Shown one piece after another: positions 35,989-49,300 of a DNA stretch of 64,000 nucleotides (its first letter is position 1; each line of letters starts with the position of its first letter). A program made the translations under genes and the position numbers. This stretch comes from Lineus longissimus (taxonomy: Eukaryota > Nemertea > Pilidiophora > Heteronemertea > Lineidae). The DNA lies in contig NC_088310.1 in the NCBI RefSeq assembly GCF_910592395.1, forward strand, positions 27,669,491-27,733,490, written 5' to 3'. Under the pieces are notes generated by a model. It ran no database searches and had not been told where the DNA came from. It was given only the letters and a program-made list of their open reading frames with translations.

Positions 35989-37177
35989 TTGTCTGCACGG
36001 GATGGATAATGGCGGTGCTTACGTGTAAATAACTCGGCAATCTCCGGATGCTACGGAAATTACCGAAATTGTGTTTTACTTCCAAATATGGGCACTATTG
36101 TCCGTGGCCACATTTGATTGGCCAATTGAACAAGAGCGCGAATTTACAAAAATACTTTCGTACCTCGGCCACGTGCTTTGAATGAGGTGGCACTACACAG
36201 TGCGGAGGACAGTGTCATAGGCCCCGGGCAACCGACACGAGGTAGTCTTTCAGTTCCGGATGACGCCTAATCATACATCATAGGCACCCTAATCCATACA
36301 TTTCTGGGTTCATATGAATCCGAAGAAGAAGTCAGCAGCATTTTCATTTCATTTCAATCATTAGTTCACCGATAGGTGGCGCCACCTTTGACATTTCTTA
36401 TTTTAATTAATCGCGTAGTTCCATTCTCTTAGCTCAGATGGCAGAACCTGCCAGCTAGACAAGAAGACATCAGAGCGAAAGTGAATACGAGGACATTTCT
36501 CTTTTCCACCCCAACGGGCCTGTTCATTTTACCGTCGCTCTAGGTATATTGTTACCTGCAGAAATGACTTTCGGTCAGTGAGACAGTAGTGCACCATAGG
36601 CCTATCTCTTCTGGATGTGCCCTCCCCGTCATCTCATAGCTCCCCATGTTGCCAGAGTGTACCGAGTCTTTCATTATGGTGAAGATCCTACCCTATCAAG
36701 TTTTTATTGTATTTTTCAATCAGCTTAGGTAAAGATGAACCACTGGAAAGATTGTTTGAATAAAAAAAATAATGGCAACAATAGTCAATAAAATAAATAT
36801 GGCTTCATAGAATCAAATTATTGGAGCGACTTGACAGAAGTTTCTGAGATGCCCCCTTTCGAGGGCCCCAATACTTTTGACGTTCGAGGTGGCCGGAAGG
36901 CCCGCATCACAGTCCGTTTTTTAGCTACCACCTTGTTTGCAGACGACGCAAGTTTGTCAGATTTTTGACATTTTCATTATTTTTGTCCTGCTAATTCTGC
37001 CCACGACGACGTCGACGGTCTGTGTTCTTCCATTTTATAAATATTCTTCTTGTGGAGAATAACTTCAAGATTCACAAGAAATGACAAATGGCAATGAATA
37101 CGACCAATCTACAACTAAATCAAGGAACTAACCGACTTTCCGTCTAAAATTTAAAACCCATCAACATTTCCCCAAAA
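35989..37177. other. SYVN1-SPDYA divergent intergenic region
   Basis: The two start codons lie 1,189 bp apart on opposite strands, so the promoters of both genes should lie here. Around 36,580-36,680 there is a stretch related, in reverse orientation, to 18,775-18,860 (shared gggagggcacatcc and ggtacactct on the complement). No further gene was recognised. Confidence 0.6.
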
Positions 37178-39529
37178 ATGGCATCAGCTCTCTCGGCCCT
37201 GTCAAGTAATGACATTTTCATCACGAGTCGATCATCAAGTGATGCATTGGGTTTAACCCTTTTGGGCTGTGAACAAACACAGAAAATGATTTCTCAATTG
37301 GTCAGAAGTACCCCGGAGAACATTAGTAATTTGATATGCAGCAAAAACCAGAAGAAGCGGCGACGTTTGCAATTTGATGTTGCATGTCCAGAAGAAACAG
37401 ATGGAGATGATGAGATCAGCAAAGCAAAAAAGTCAAAGTCTTATAAGAAGGACAATCCCAGCTTCATTGTCAAGAGCAAGGAAATGAGAGCATTTTTCAA
37501 CCTTCTTGGTAAGATGGTGGCAATGGTACTATTGGTAGTATAATAGTAGTGACTGAACTGACTCGGGGGGGGGGGGGGGGGGTGTTAAGTAGGAACCTCG
37601 CTGTCAGTGAAAGTGTCATACTGTAGCTTTTCTCTTGGCTTGCTCTCATGCCTACTGTCATCACTTCAAGTTCAATGTGCTGCATAGGCATTGGGCATGT
37701 CAAATTTTCATGATGTCAGGATGAGGATTAGGTTTCATCTCAAATCTGTCATCAGATCACTGGTCATACTCATAGCCCTTGAGCATCTTCACATTTTATC
37801 ATTTCAGATGATAGCATTATAAGCAGTTTTCTGGCTCATGATAAGTGCAGGAGAATCTCTGACAAGGTAAATTGAAGGAACTTGTTTTGAGCTAGGCCTA
37901 TACCTAATGATTGATTTCATGATGATCTTCTTAGAAACCAAATTATAGGAAAAGTTGATTAAGGCATTAAAAAACAATTGAAACCAAACCAAGTTTTCTT
38001 GTGAGGTGTGACTACAGACTTTATTTGATTATTCCTCATCCGACCAGGAAAAACTTCCTAAATCAAAAGCCGTCTGATAATTTTATTGTATCTTCTTTTT
38101 CAGTATCTGCTGGCAATGACATTTGCTTATTTCAAGAGGGCAAATTTTACAATCCGAGAATACAACCGAATCAATTTCTTCCGTGCACTGTAAGTTAAAA
38201 CAATTCTTTCTTTTCCATATACCTGCCGAGGTTTTCAATTTTTCATTCCACTTATTTTCTTGCTAAATCCATTCCAGATACTTGGCAAATGATATGGAGG
38301 AAGATGAGGAGGACCTAAAGTATGAAATATTTCCCTGGGGCCTTGGTCCAAATTGGCAGCAACGGTACCCCGGCTTCCTACTGAAGCGAGATCAGCTATG
38401 GAAAAGAATTGGATACCGGGCTGTTGTGAGCAAAAAGTGTTGTGATGAGGTAGGAACAAACCCCAGAGTTCTTTTTGCTCAACGAGACTTTGTAGCAGGT
38501 AGTAATATTACCAGCTAAGTCATTTTAACCCAGGCTTGAGTCGGACCATTAAGTCCTTCAAATAATACTGAAGTAGGCTTAGTTAGCTAAGATAGGAGGT
38601 CCTCTGTCTTAGTATTGGTATATGGCGTATTGTGACTAATGCAGTTATCAACTTCTTTCCAGGTAATGGCAATAGAACCAGACCATACGTCGTGGAAAAG
38701 GGTGCGTCCTGAGCATCATGGTGGCGCTGGTAGAGATTACATGAGAAATCCCAGTGACACTTTATTCCCCCGTGGACCTAGTGGATCACCTCGTTACTGT
38801 TCTCAGTGTGATACATCATCGGTTGAATACGATTCCGCAAGTCCTGACAGTATTTCATGGTACATTTCTAGTCAAGATTCGTCCCCAGGGTCACCATTCC
38901 CTAAAGTTCTAGTGGTGACTGCTCCATCAAGATTTGACATGGAAGGTGAGAAACATTATTTCTCATTTTTAGCATCTATTGCGTTTGTCCATGAAATGTA
39001 ATCATGCAATCCTACAATACAGAGTACTCTACTCATAGGTCAAACCTGAGTACACCATTGTGAAAAATTACATCATTGTTTCCTCATGGACTTTCTTGTC
39101 AAAGGGTCTCAGTTTAAATCCACGCCAAATTACCAAGTATTATTATTATTATTAAAAACATTTTTATAGCGCTTAACGTTGTTAAAACTTCTAAGCGCTT
39201 TACAATTTATAATAAAACATAACATTAATACATGATAGAATAAAAGTCATTACTAAAAAAAAAAAAAAAAAAAAACGTGCAAAGTAGAATGAATGTGTAA
39301 CCTGCTGCGGATTGGTCTCGACCACAATCAAATGACTGAGCTGCTATAACTTGCACAAGTTAGAAAGAACACTCCCGGCCGAGAGCAGACGAATCAGACG
39401 GGAGAAAGTTAAGGGACAACAAAAAATGACTTCATGATCAGTTGCTCTAAATTTCTGTGTTTCATTCCACTTTCAGGTCTGAAGGAAACCCTGCCAGATG
39501 ATCTTATTTGGGCACATGGTGAAGAGTAA
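37178..39529 (+). CDS. SPDYA: Speedy/RINGO cell-cycle regulator (SPDYA-like)
   Basis: Speedy/RINGO proteins bind and activate CDK1/CDK2 without cyclin and act in G1/S entry, meiotic maturation and telomere-envelope attachment. Exons are 37178-37508, 37808-37866, 38104-38189, 38278-38449, 38663-38945 and 39477-39529. They join in phase to 327 residues. The RINGO core (about residues 105-245) is very clear: [59 protein letters not shown] and CDEVMAIEP. The N-terminal 100 residues carry a basic stretch (KKRRRLQF) and are not family-conserved. The Ser/Pro-rich tail (about 260-310) is variable. Intron 1 has an 18-base G run. The invertebrate gene may equally be co-orthologous to vertebrate SPDYA and SPDYC. 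Confidence 0.95.
39120..39290. repeat. Dispersed-repeat fragment with ATT and poly-A tracts
   Basis: In the last SPDYA intron a TATTATTATTATTATTA run is followed by ttttatagcgcttaacg, taagcgctttacaa and a 21-base A run (39,255-39,275). The paired AGCGCTT/AAGCGCTT cores form a small inverted repeat. Elements with an AAGCGCTTTACA core and ATT-repeat edges are common in marine invertebrate genomes; the family name is not known to me. Confidence 0.6.
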
Positions 39530-41033
39530 CTCAGGAAAGAGGATGATCAGTTGATAAACAATACAATGTGGTCATCCTGAATGAACAGTCACATATACAA
39601 GTGTATGCCGACTGCTGTGAGGCCAGTTAACATGGGATTGAGCAGACAGGTCAACTGCAGATCTGTTTAGTATTGCCTGGACTGCTGGGTCTTTCTTAGT
39701 CAAAGGAGTATGAATATCTAACAACAGCTATGTAACTGGTATGACATTCCTTTCATGGGAGTAGTACTTACATTTTTATCAGTCAGGCACAATCGTGATT
39801 GAAAGTGCACTCTGTAGGTGATAGCCTACAACATGTAAGACTTGGGTTAGTCTTCTACAGTCAGCCACATGAATTTCTGGAAAAAAGGGTTCTTCAGACA
39901 ATCTATGAACGGTGATCTGTGGAAGGTCCCAATGATATCAAATGTGTACACTACTGGTCCCGTTTGACATGTAAATGACAATATGAATATTTATTTGAAG
40001 AGGTTGCTGGTTGCTGTTGAAAGTGGCAATGATTCCATTTATTTTGTATTATTTGAAGTTATTTGATGTGATATTGGGTGTAGGCTAGAAAGTATTGAAG
40101 TAAGTGTATTGTAGGTCATCACCCAATAAACCAAGAACAATAATGGATTTTGAATTTATTTTGTTGTTTTTCATGACCATGGCTTTATTTATGATATCCT
40201 GGCTCAAGATATTCTTGTGAACTTTTATTCGAAATGAATTAGAATAAATGTACTTTCTCCATATTATGGTTGCTCTTTTGTTCATTTCTTTTAGACTGTT
40301 GTAATACATGCGTGTGTCTGTTTGTTAACTTGAAACAAGGCACCTGCCTCATCATTGCTGTCAACACTGACATGCAGCGGCTGTTATCATAAACAAGACC
40401 CTGGCTGGTTGTGACTATGTCCTTTGTGTCTTCACTTTCCTGCTTAGAATGCCTGGTGTAGATTTAGAGTGTCTTCAGTCACAAAGCATGCTTTTTACAA
40501 TTCCTTCTACGCTGGATGCAACCTTGGGTCTATATTAATCAAGGCTTTCTTTGTGTGGTTTGTCTTGGTTATTGGATTGTGACCTTGTCACCAATCCGGT
40601 CTTTCCAACTGGTTGACCTGGTCTTCAACAGTTCTCTCATGCCTCGTGTCAGATGTCATGACCTGGTATCAAACTTGTCCTGGTTGGTGTTAGTTGATAG
40701 TGACTTGCCATCCATGGTCTTTGAAACCTACTTGTGACCTGGTTCTATGTGTAGTCTTTCATGGACTGCAGCTCTATTCTCTGTTGCCACAGCATGTTTT
40801 CTCATGCAAATAATAAAGGAAACTTATAAATTTCATAACTTAAAAGATTTATTAGGATCTTATACGCGTCAATCAATCATAATGGGAAAAAAGCATAGGA
40901 AATCTTGATATAGCAAAACATAGCACCATTCACCCATACATTAATTTCCAAAGCCCACTTTGTGAGTCGATGATGAAAATGTCTTCACCAGTGGCTGTTC
41001 AAGACAACCTTATCTTCAGTACACTTCAACGAT
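39530..41033. other. SPDYA 3' UTR and convergent spacer to ACTMAP
   Basis: After the SPDYA stop, AATAAA at 40,125-40,130 is a good polyadenylation signal (3' UTR about 620 bases). On the minus strand, TTTATT at 40,848-40,853 gives a candidate signal about 185 bases beyond the ACTMAP stop. Between the two (40,150-40,840) no gene was seen. Confidence 0.5.
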
Positions 41034-42834
41034 TTACTTGTCACTCGTAAACAATAAGACAGCCTTTCCACGCAACCCACTGAGATGTCCTCCCTCCACG
41101 GGAACAACCCATTTAGACAAACTGTTTGCAATGTCCGGGTTGAGCTCATGGAGATTCTCGTTACTCGTCCTCATCTTACTATAGTTCCATAGTCCTAGAT
41201 GACGACTCTTGCCATGTTTGCCACAAATGTAAATATCACAATCAGAAGCCTGTCTGAGAATTCCCTGCATGATTTCTGGTGTACCGTGATAGAGATATGT
41301 TTCCTGCTCGTCAGGCTTCAAACTGGATCCATCAATTGAGGACTTTGGGGAGGACAGTAAGAAACCTGAAATTAAACAGATTTTTCTATTTATACTATCA
41401 CTCGTGTGAGTATCCTTTGTATGCTTGGATCCCAACTTAGGTTTTTGGCCAAGGGGCTACTGCTTTTTGGCAGAGAAATGCCATCCATCACAAGCTTCTC
41501 CTGTTCCTCACTTGGATTAGACTCTGTGAACATTTTTGTATGAGAATGTCAATTACTTACCAGTAATGATGGCCCAGTGAGCTTTCTTTCCATTCTTACA
41601 ACATGGGTGGAAGTCGTGGTCAATGTCATATGGCAACAAGATTGCTCCTCCATTCATTACATGATCCAAGATCATTTTTTGATCACCAAGGCCATACTGA
41701 AGCACCATGGTACGGCAGCCATAAAGAGTTTCAGCCAGGTCAGCCATATGAGCAGCTACAAGGAAAAATGCATTGAATCTGATGAGTCACTGATGTAAAG
41801 CTGAATTAACAGAGAAAATGAGGAAAAAGTTACTGAAACAGATGCAAATGCACAGCGTAGCTCTACTGAAGTTTATCATTTTGCCATTTTGAGGAGCCTT
41901 TTGAGTACTACTTCAGCTTGGGGCACTCATACTCTAAATTCATCAGTCAGATTCAACGAATGAGTAAAGTTCTAACATATGCACCTGAAAACATTTCTCC
42001 CAGCTTTGTCACACCTTTCTTCTGGGCCAAGCTGACTATATCTTGTATAGAAATATTCTTGTTAAACAACTTTGATGCAATTTCAAGTGCAACCAGACCA
42101 CACCTGAAAGCAAATATTTACAGTTTTAAAAACTGAAATCTCTTGGGTTAAGGAGCTTTGAACAGTTAGGTGCCTCGCTCAAGGACACAAGAGACTAAAG
42201 AGTTGCAGTCCTTCTGAAGAGTCGAGTGCAAAGTCTAAACACGCTTGTGATTTCTCATTTTCGTGAGATGCCGATTGAATAAGAAGGTCTGATAAGCATT
42301 GTCACTTTTAGTAATGAATTACTTCACCTAGTCCATCCATTCCAATCAACCATCAGCGCAGTGCTTTCTTCATCAATACTTACATGGGACCCTCCTGGAT
42401 TCTTGACGGTATCCAGTTATAGTGGCAAACAAACACAGTGTCATCGTTAAAATCATCCGATTTGTGAGTCAAATATCTGAAAATAAACAAGCAGGCACTG
42501 GACTGACACTAGTGACAGAAAGTAATCTATTGCTTTCTTGTCTTATATCAAAGTCAGCACATTTGAGAATAGATAAGTTGGCCTATCACCACAAGTTTGA
42601 CAGTCCTTCATCAATAAGGTTTGCCAGCATTTGAAAGAAAAAGCCAAGGTAATCTGAATCCGCCAACAGCAGAACTTACCCCCGTAACATCCTAGCTGCA
42701 AATCTTACTTCTTCAACTGGTCCACCTGACACATGCGGTGTTCCGCCTAGCCAGCTACTGGCTCCGCTCTTGCTGGGCAATGGAGATTCTTTGGTAGCTG
42801 GAGGACATGGAGGTGGGGCTGGAGGAGGACCCAT
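41034..42834 (-). CDS. ACTMAP: Actin maturation protease (ACTMAP, C19orf54 family)
   Basis: ACTMAP is a cytosolic cysteine protease that removes the acetylated N-terminal Met or Cys from nascent actin. Exons, reading leftwards: 42834-42680, 42476-42384, 42103-41985, 41755-41561 and 41365-41034. They join in phase to 297 residues (human 351). The first residues are proline-rich (GPPPAPPPCPP), like the proline-rich N-terminus of the human protein, which is known to bind profilin. The catalytic cysteine sits in IQEGPMCGLVAL (Cys84). The histidine region reads YDIDHDFHPCCKNGKKAHWA (His182). The C-terminal segments GLWNYSKMRTSNENL, VVPVEGGHLSGLRGKAVLL also match the family. The initiator Met is inferred; an upstream exon near 43,250 is possible. 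It lies head to head with PPP1R37. Confidence 0.94.
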
Positions 42835-43392
42835 CACTAATTCTAGATTAGATAGCAGTAGCCAGTAGGCCTATCTGGCAAACTTTTACTCTTGCTGAAG
42901 TTTGGGTTTCATTCTTTGACTTTGTCTTGGCGATGGCTAGTCATTCAGGTTACATCTTTTTTCACTGGAATGAAATATATACACCGTATGAAAAGCCTGT
43001 AAACAGATCCTTGGAATCAGCTTAGCTAATCATTCTAATGCTTGTCAACATACTCTTGTTCTAAGCACTGTTTTAATCTTCAAATTGATAACAATGTCTT
43101 TACAAAATGTACACAAATGCCACATGACTTGAACATGGTCTTCACACACGCCTCCCAAAATCCGTAACTAGCACCTCGATTGGTTAGAAAAAATTGGATT
43201 TTAATCGATTGACCAATCAGCGGGTAGGTTAGGGAAATTTTAGGAACTTTGCGCATGCCTGTGCTGTGGAGCAGATTGTTCAATATGGCTGAATCTGGTT
43301 GAGGAAGCAGTGGAAATATTTCTTTAAATGTATTTCATTACCTAATTTAAGCTAAGACATGATATTCTAAACGTTCTAATGATAGTATAATA
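42835..43392. promoter_or_regulatory. ACTMAP/PPP1R37 head-to-head promoter region
   Basis: The start codons of the two divergent genes are 558 bp apart. The stretch has no convincing open frame. A direct repeat of attggt/accaat-type (CCAAT-box) sequences occurs around 43,175-43,220, including gattggtt and gaccaatc. That these act for either gene is an inference. Confidence 0.55.
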
Positions 43393-46300
43393 ATGGAAGG
43401 TGCAATAGAACTTGCGGATGTTGTTGCTGATACGGAAATAAGTGGTGAAAATGACAATCAAAGGGGCACTCTTGGAAAGTCGGCCCCCAAACTTTCTGTT
43501 CCACTTCAGTCTTGCATTAAATCTGAGATTGGGGGTGTTTCTGGTGGAAGGGGGGAGAGCCCCTCCAGAATAAACAAAGCATCAAGACGTGTGTACTTTC
43601 CAGATGGTGGCAACTTCGTGACCAAAGCCTTCGAGCCTCCAAATCCTTGGGATAAAGGTAAATATCAAACCCATTTTTCATTATTTCATTCCCATCTGAA
43701 TCCCAGTTTGAGTTCCGTCTTTGATGGTCGTCTGAACTGAAGTCCTCATTTGTTTTTGTTTTTTTTGTCGTCGAGTTCACTCGCAAATGATGTTAATTAT
43801 TTCATTCCATATTAACGTTTCAGCCTGATTAGTTCAGTGGTTTCTTACGATATTCCCTGTCGTGTGTGCATGAATGAATTGAAGGGCCTAAATCATGACA
43901 AAATCAAGATCGGCTTTGGAAAATCAACTAAAATGCTATTAGTCATCATTGTTTTCTAGTGATATTCGTTTCTTTCCATCACATTGACAGTTTCTATTTT
44001 CAGTATTTGTTCCAGCACTGTCGTTATAGTCAGTGATCCAGGGAAATGTCACTAAGCATAGTTTTGATGATCAGGGCATGTAGGAGTGTCAGCCCGCTGT
44101 CTTTATAGCATGACACATGTCCACGCCACTAGACTCTTGTTGCAATGCATTCAGATACTCAGTGATGTGGGGATGATTGATTCAGTAAGATTGATAAAGC
44201 CAATATTCCACCCATGGCTTCCTGTGATCAATCATGTCTCCCTGTGACCAGTGTTATTCCGACCGACATCCATGCCAGACATGGGTATCCGGCGCTATGC
44301 ACTCCGTCATGTGGATTGGAAACATTTTCCTATCTGCCGATTTGATCATCTCATTCATTTTTGACAAACTGGGCACAGTATTGCCTGATGACTTTTTGTC
44401 CGCAGTTGATCCACGCAGTAGATGCTCCACTCGATCCAGCAATATTGTCGTGGCACTTGTATTGTAGGTTGTGAGTATTGGACGTATTGATTGGGTACCC
44501 CGATTACATGAACATTACGAGGTGTCCTGGTGTTGAACATGTCAGCTGATCAAGCTGAAGTTTAAAAACATACTATGTGGTCATAGGTTGAACAGTACTT
44601 TAATCATGTACCTGTAGGTCATTTGTATTTGTGCTCTAAACTCTTGACATCCAAGTTGATGGATTGTCAGCCAATTCGGATCTGGTGACGATTTATGCTA
44701 GGATCAGTTGACCTGAAGAGTTTGGGCAATGCGAAATACTCAAATGAGTGTTTCAGAATGATTTCATTGCATTTTCCTTTTCCTCTAACGGTTATTGAGC
44801 ATTTTATTGCAATTGCCTCCGCAGCAGTTCTTGGTAAGATTTGCAGATTAATAATTACCATGGCCATCCCCGTAAGCCGGTTAATTACAAGTTGCCGGAG
44901 GTCTTGATTGATTAGTAACGATCAGCTGGGGAAACAGTCAGTCATGCTCATCTTTACGATATCTATGAAAACATTGATCAATCAGTTTTTCAGAAAACAT
45001 GTTTTGCTGTTCTTGCAGCAGATGTGTAGAACATCTGGAACAATTGATTAAAATTGAAAGGTTTTTGTTGACAAAATCAATTGTCCATTATCTGCTCTGT
45101 CTGAACTGGGATCCTTCACAGAACATCTGGTCTGTACGCAAGTCTTGTACACTTGCAATGGATGGTCCATTTGTATCAGATTGTGCAGCAGTGTCACACA
45201 GCTGGGCGCAAAAAGACAGATGAGACCCAAAGGTATAGCAGTAGTAGCGTTTGAGTCAGAACATGCAGAATGAGCTGGATTATTACCAGTGGTGCATAAT
45301 TTGACGATTTAGCTACCTACCACCAGGTCATTGCCCTGTCTGGTTTATTCTCACATGTTGACAGTGTCTCGTCCGTGATAGACTTCGGATCATACCTGAG
45401 TACCCGGTTCTTATTTCTCACCTCCGCCTGCTCGTTATTTCATCTAAAAAGTAGAACATTTGTCTGATTAGACCGAGGAGGCATATATTGGGATGAGCTT
45501 CGCAGGGATCGATCTCATGTGACATTATTGCTTTGTAGATCATGGGAAATCTACCAAGTTGAATAATTCATTCCATATGAAGTGCACACGATGACATGGC
45601 GATTAGAATAAGTTATTAGTCCAAGGGGTCTTGGGGTTAAGAAATCCTGACAGATTTTATATTCAGATGACCAGAGTAACGTGTATGTAATTCGTCTTTT
45701 CAGAGTCTATTGCCAAGAATTTGTTGTCAAATTTACACATTCGTCATGTCCGGCAAAGTGCCAAATTTTTAAGATTGAGAAAGCAAAAGATCACCATTTC
45801 ACACACTAGTCAACTCAATAGGAAAGGCTAAGCAGACTAAACTGAAGGGATTTGATAGAGGATTTTGAGTGACTGACTGAACTGCCCAGGTTCTGTTCCT
45901 GCTGTCTTTCGAATCACCACATGATCTTACTACTGGTCAGGTACCTCAGTCTTGGTATCTTATTGAAATGGTCACCCCCTTGCCTCACATGCCTTGGCTG
46001 TGGTCATCGCCTGAAGCCACCACACATGGCTGCAGTGAGATGTATTGTACATTCACTACCCAAATCTAATATTGATAAATCAATATGATTTGTTTACGTA
46101 TGGCACAACTCCCAAAAGATTGTCTCATTTATGGCAGTTAGCGTTCTATGACCGTTGTTTATTGAATTAGGGTCCGTTCTTTCTTGACATGAGTGATGGT
46201 CTAAGGTGAGACGCACACTACATTGGCTGCAGCATCAGATCGATGCAAAAAGTGTTGGTCCAGAAATCAAACTCTGTATAAGAACAATGTTCCATGATAG

Positions 46301-49300
46301 TCTCTGTCTTCAGTTGTCCCTTCTGTGTAATATAGATTGAGAAACATGAGATGAGCTTTATCCCTTTGGAAAACAGAATAAAAAATTATGCCTGGAGGTG
46401 TATTTGAACTTGAAGCCAGAATAGCTCTGAGGACTGTCATTGTGTCTTTGAGATAGCAGTCAGATTCCAATTAAGTTTCCCGGGGTGGGGGGGGGGGGGG
46501 TCCGGGCCCTTCGGCAGGAATATGAGATATGTGGTGGAATTGCTCTATTCTTTGATCATTCAATTTCAAGTGGTTGTGCTCGAGGGAAAGTCAGTGATGA
46601 TATATTGGTATCTGAATTAGTTGAAACAGTTCAACTTGTAGGATGAAGAGACTTCAGTTATTTTGATCAGATTGAGTCCCTGCACATTGTTGGGCTGTAT
46701 GAAATCCCACGTCTCCTTTTCCATTGGTGAGCTACCTCTCTGAAGGGCGATCTCATCGGGTCTCTACATGTTGTAGGACCACATGAAATAGCAAGTATCC
46801 AGTGCAAACAGGGAGCTACCTCTGCTGGAATTCTCCTCGAAACTCTCATAAATCTTTGCCAAGCTCTGAGGAAAAAACATCTTCAGTTCGAGTTTGATGG
46901 ATCAGTACGTTATTGTTTACCCTGCTATCTCACATGATCAACTGAATCCGCAATTTTAAGGATTCAGCGGATCGCGTGGGAGATGCCGCTTGTGTAGGTT
47001 TTAGTCTAAGCTGTGTTTATGGTTTTTGAAAGAAAATATGGCACTAATGTTTATATGCAGGAGTTGGGGAAATTATTGATCACACTTTGACATGATTGGC
47101 ATTTAGAAAGTGACTGACTCTATCAAATGATCCAGTAAAGGCCTGTATGAGATATGGATTTTGGTGAGTGCAGGTCACTGGAGTAAGACCCAGGGCCGGG
47201 TCTCTTGTCATCCAACTCCAGTCACCCATGAGATAAAATCTCCACGGAATATTGATCTACCGGTGCATTCGTAGCATCTGTGTCCTTCAGTCACTTCGAT
47301 ACCTGGATCAATAGTGTCTCATCTTGATTCTGTAGAGTAATTTCCCCAATCAGGAAAAACACCGCTCGGATTTAAGAACACATTCTCGCTGAATGATGGC
47401 TTTTCAATGTGTGTCCTTGATCTGATATCGAACACAGTATCATGAGAAATCCTGTCGTCTTGATTCAGACATTGTCAGATTTTTAGAAGTAGAAGTGAAA
47501 TCGCATAAGGTTTTCAATTGCAGACTATGTTTTGGAAATCTGAAGGCGTGATTGTCCCGTTCAACTGGAAGAATCATTCATAAAGGTTCAACTGGTTAAT
47601 TTCTAATGTGATTTTATATGTTTTCTCGTTGCAGCCAAAAGCTTTACAACGTCTGAGCTTGTCAATGACTATCAGCGGTCCTGTGAAAAGGTCAACGTCA
47701 GACCTTTGCCAAAGTTACTTAATCAGCTTCAGGTAAGTCTGTCATGTCATTGTCTATAGAAGAGATGGGTCAACCTGATCTCGGCTCAGTTTGCTAAGAA
47801 GAGAAGGTATGTTGTCACATGTCATGATCCAAGTCCGAAATGATCAAATGCAAGATTCATAGGCGTTCATGTGTCACTGTTCACGGACCATGCTGGGCTG
47901 GGCTTGCAAAGTAGTACATTCTTTTTACTGGTAGTGTAGCTCAGCAACAAGACAGACATGGTTTTGGGTCTATCTCCCTGCATCAGCCTGTGGTTTTGCT
48001 TGTTTCAAGCACCTATGACTTGTGAAAATCCTGTTGACACAAGACACATTTTGTATGAGCTCAGCGACCGGCATTGTTGTTTCCCATCCCCACTAAACAG
48101 TTGATCCAGTGTCGACAACTTGCAGCATGTTTTGAACACTGCTTTGAGAGTTCACTACCAACTATGGGTGGCAGATTTCTGCTTCCGTATGAAGAGGCTG
48201 GCAGGGATTATGGGTTGTCATGTCTGTCATTGGCAAGGCCATCATCATGTAGGCTGTCATGGATGTGCGTGGTGTATGTAGGGTTCTCCTGCTTTTGGGT
48301 GAGGATTGTAGCCAATGGACCTCGTACTCAGATAGACTTAGGCAAGAGAAGACGATCAGTGAACCTATCATCATGATACAAATTGATGGTATCATTAGGA
48401 TGTGCTAATTGATACCTTTCCAATGCATGGTCTAAAAGATGGTATAACCACCTGATTCCTGTGACTTCCTATGTGTTCATGTGCATGTCTTACTAACAGC
48501 TGCTTACACCATATACAAATTAGCTGCCTCGAATGACTCTAGTCTTCATGTTGTCATGTTACCCTGTCACCTGTGGCAAATGCTATTCATTGCGACAAAG
48601 ATTCCTGTAGTTGAAATGCTGCATTGTTTGCCCTTGGATTACTTGAAACCCCTGGCCCATTTGCACTCGGATATTTCCAGATCAGATTCTGCCCTGTTTT
48701 TCTCTGCATTAGATCTTAAAAATCCAGATGTTCATATTTGATAAAAGATCGGCATGGTGTACTGTTAGCTGAGGTGCCGCAGGCGTACGTGATCTTCAGG
48801 TTGATGCCAGCTTTGGCTTACAAGTTGTACTGATGTAATGTGGGAATAAGACATTTGATCATCATAAAAATTGTTGTTCTATGTTAGCCTACATAAAATA
48901 GGCAGGATATATTGCTAATGCAAGCACCTTTCATGTGCATCGGTATTAAAAGAGTGTTTGATCTTTCTATCAACTGAATAATACACCAACATCGGATACC
49001 AAGTCCAAAAATGTGCATCTGAATATGCATGCCTCCTGCCTGGTTCCGAGATGTAACGATTACTGTTAGATATCAGATCATGCTAGGCCTTTGTGATCTT
49101 TTAGAAAAAGTTGATGAGATGACAAGGATCGCATGCCTGAGCACCCCTGGGAGAACATGAGTATGAGTTGCCGATACCTTTCTTGATCTGTGCATGTTTT
49201 CTTTCAGGCTATACTAGACTTCGGTGAACGATTCGAGACTCTCACATTAAAAGGTAAACATGATATAACTCCACTCTGTTAATACTGTGACCAACTAACA

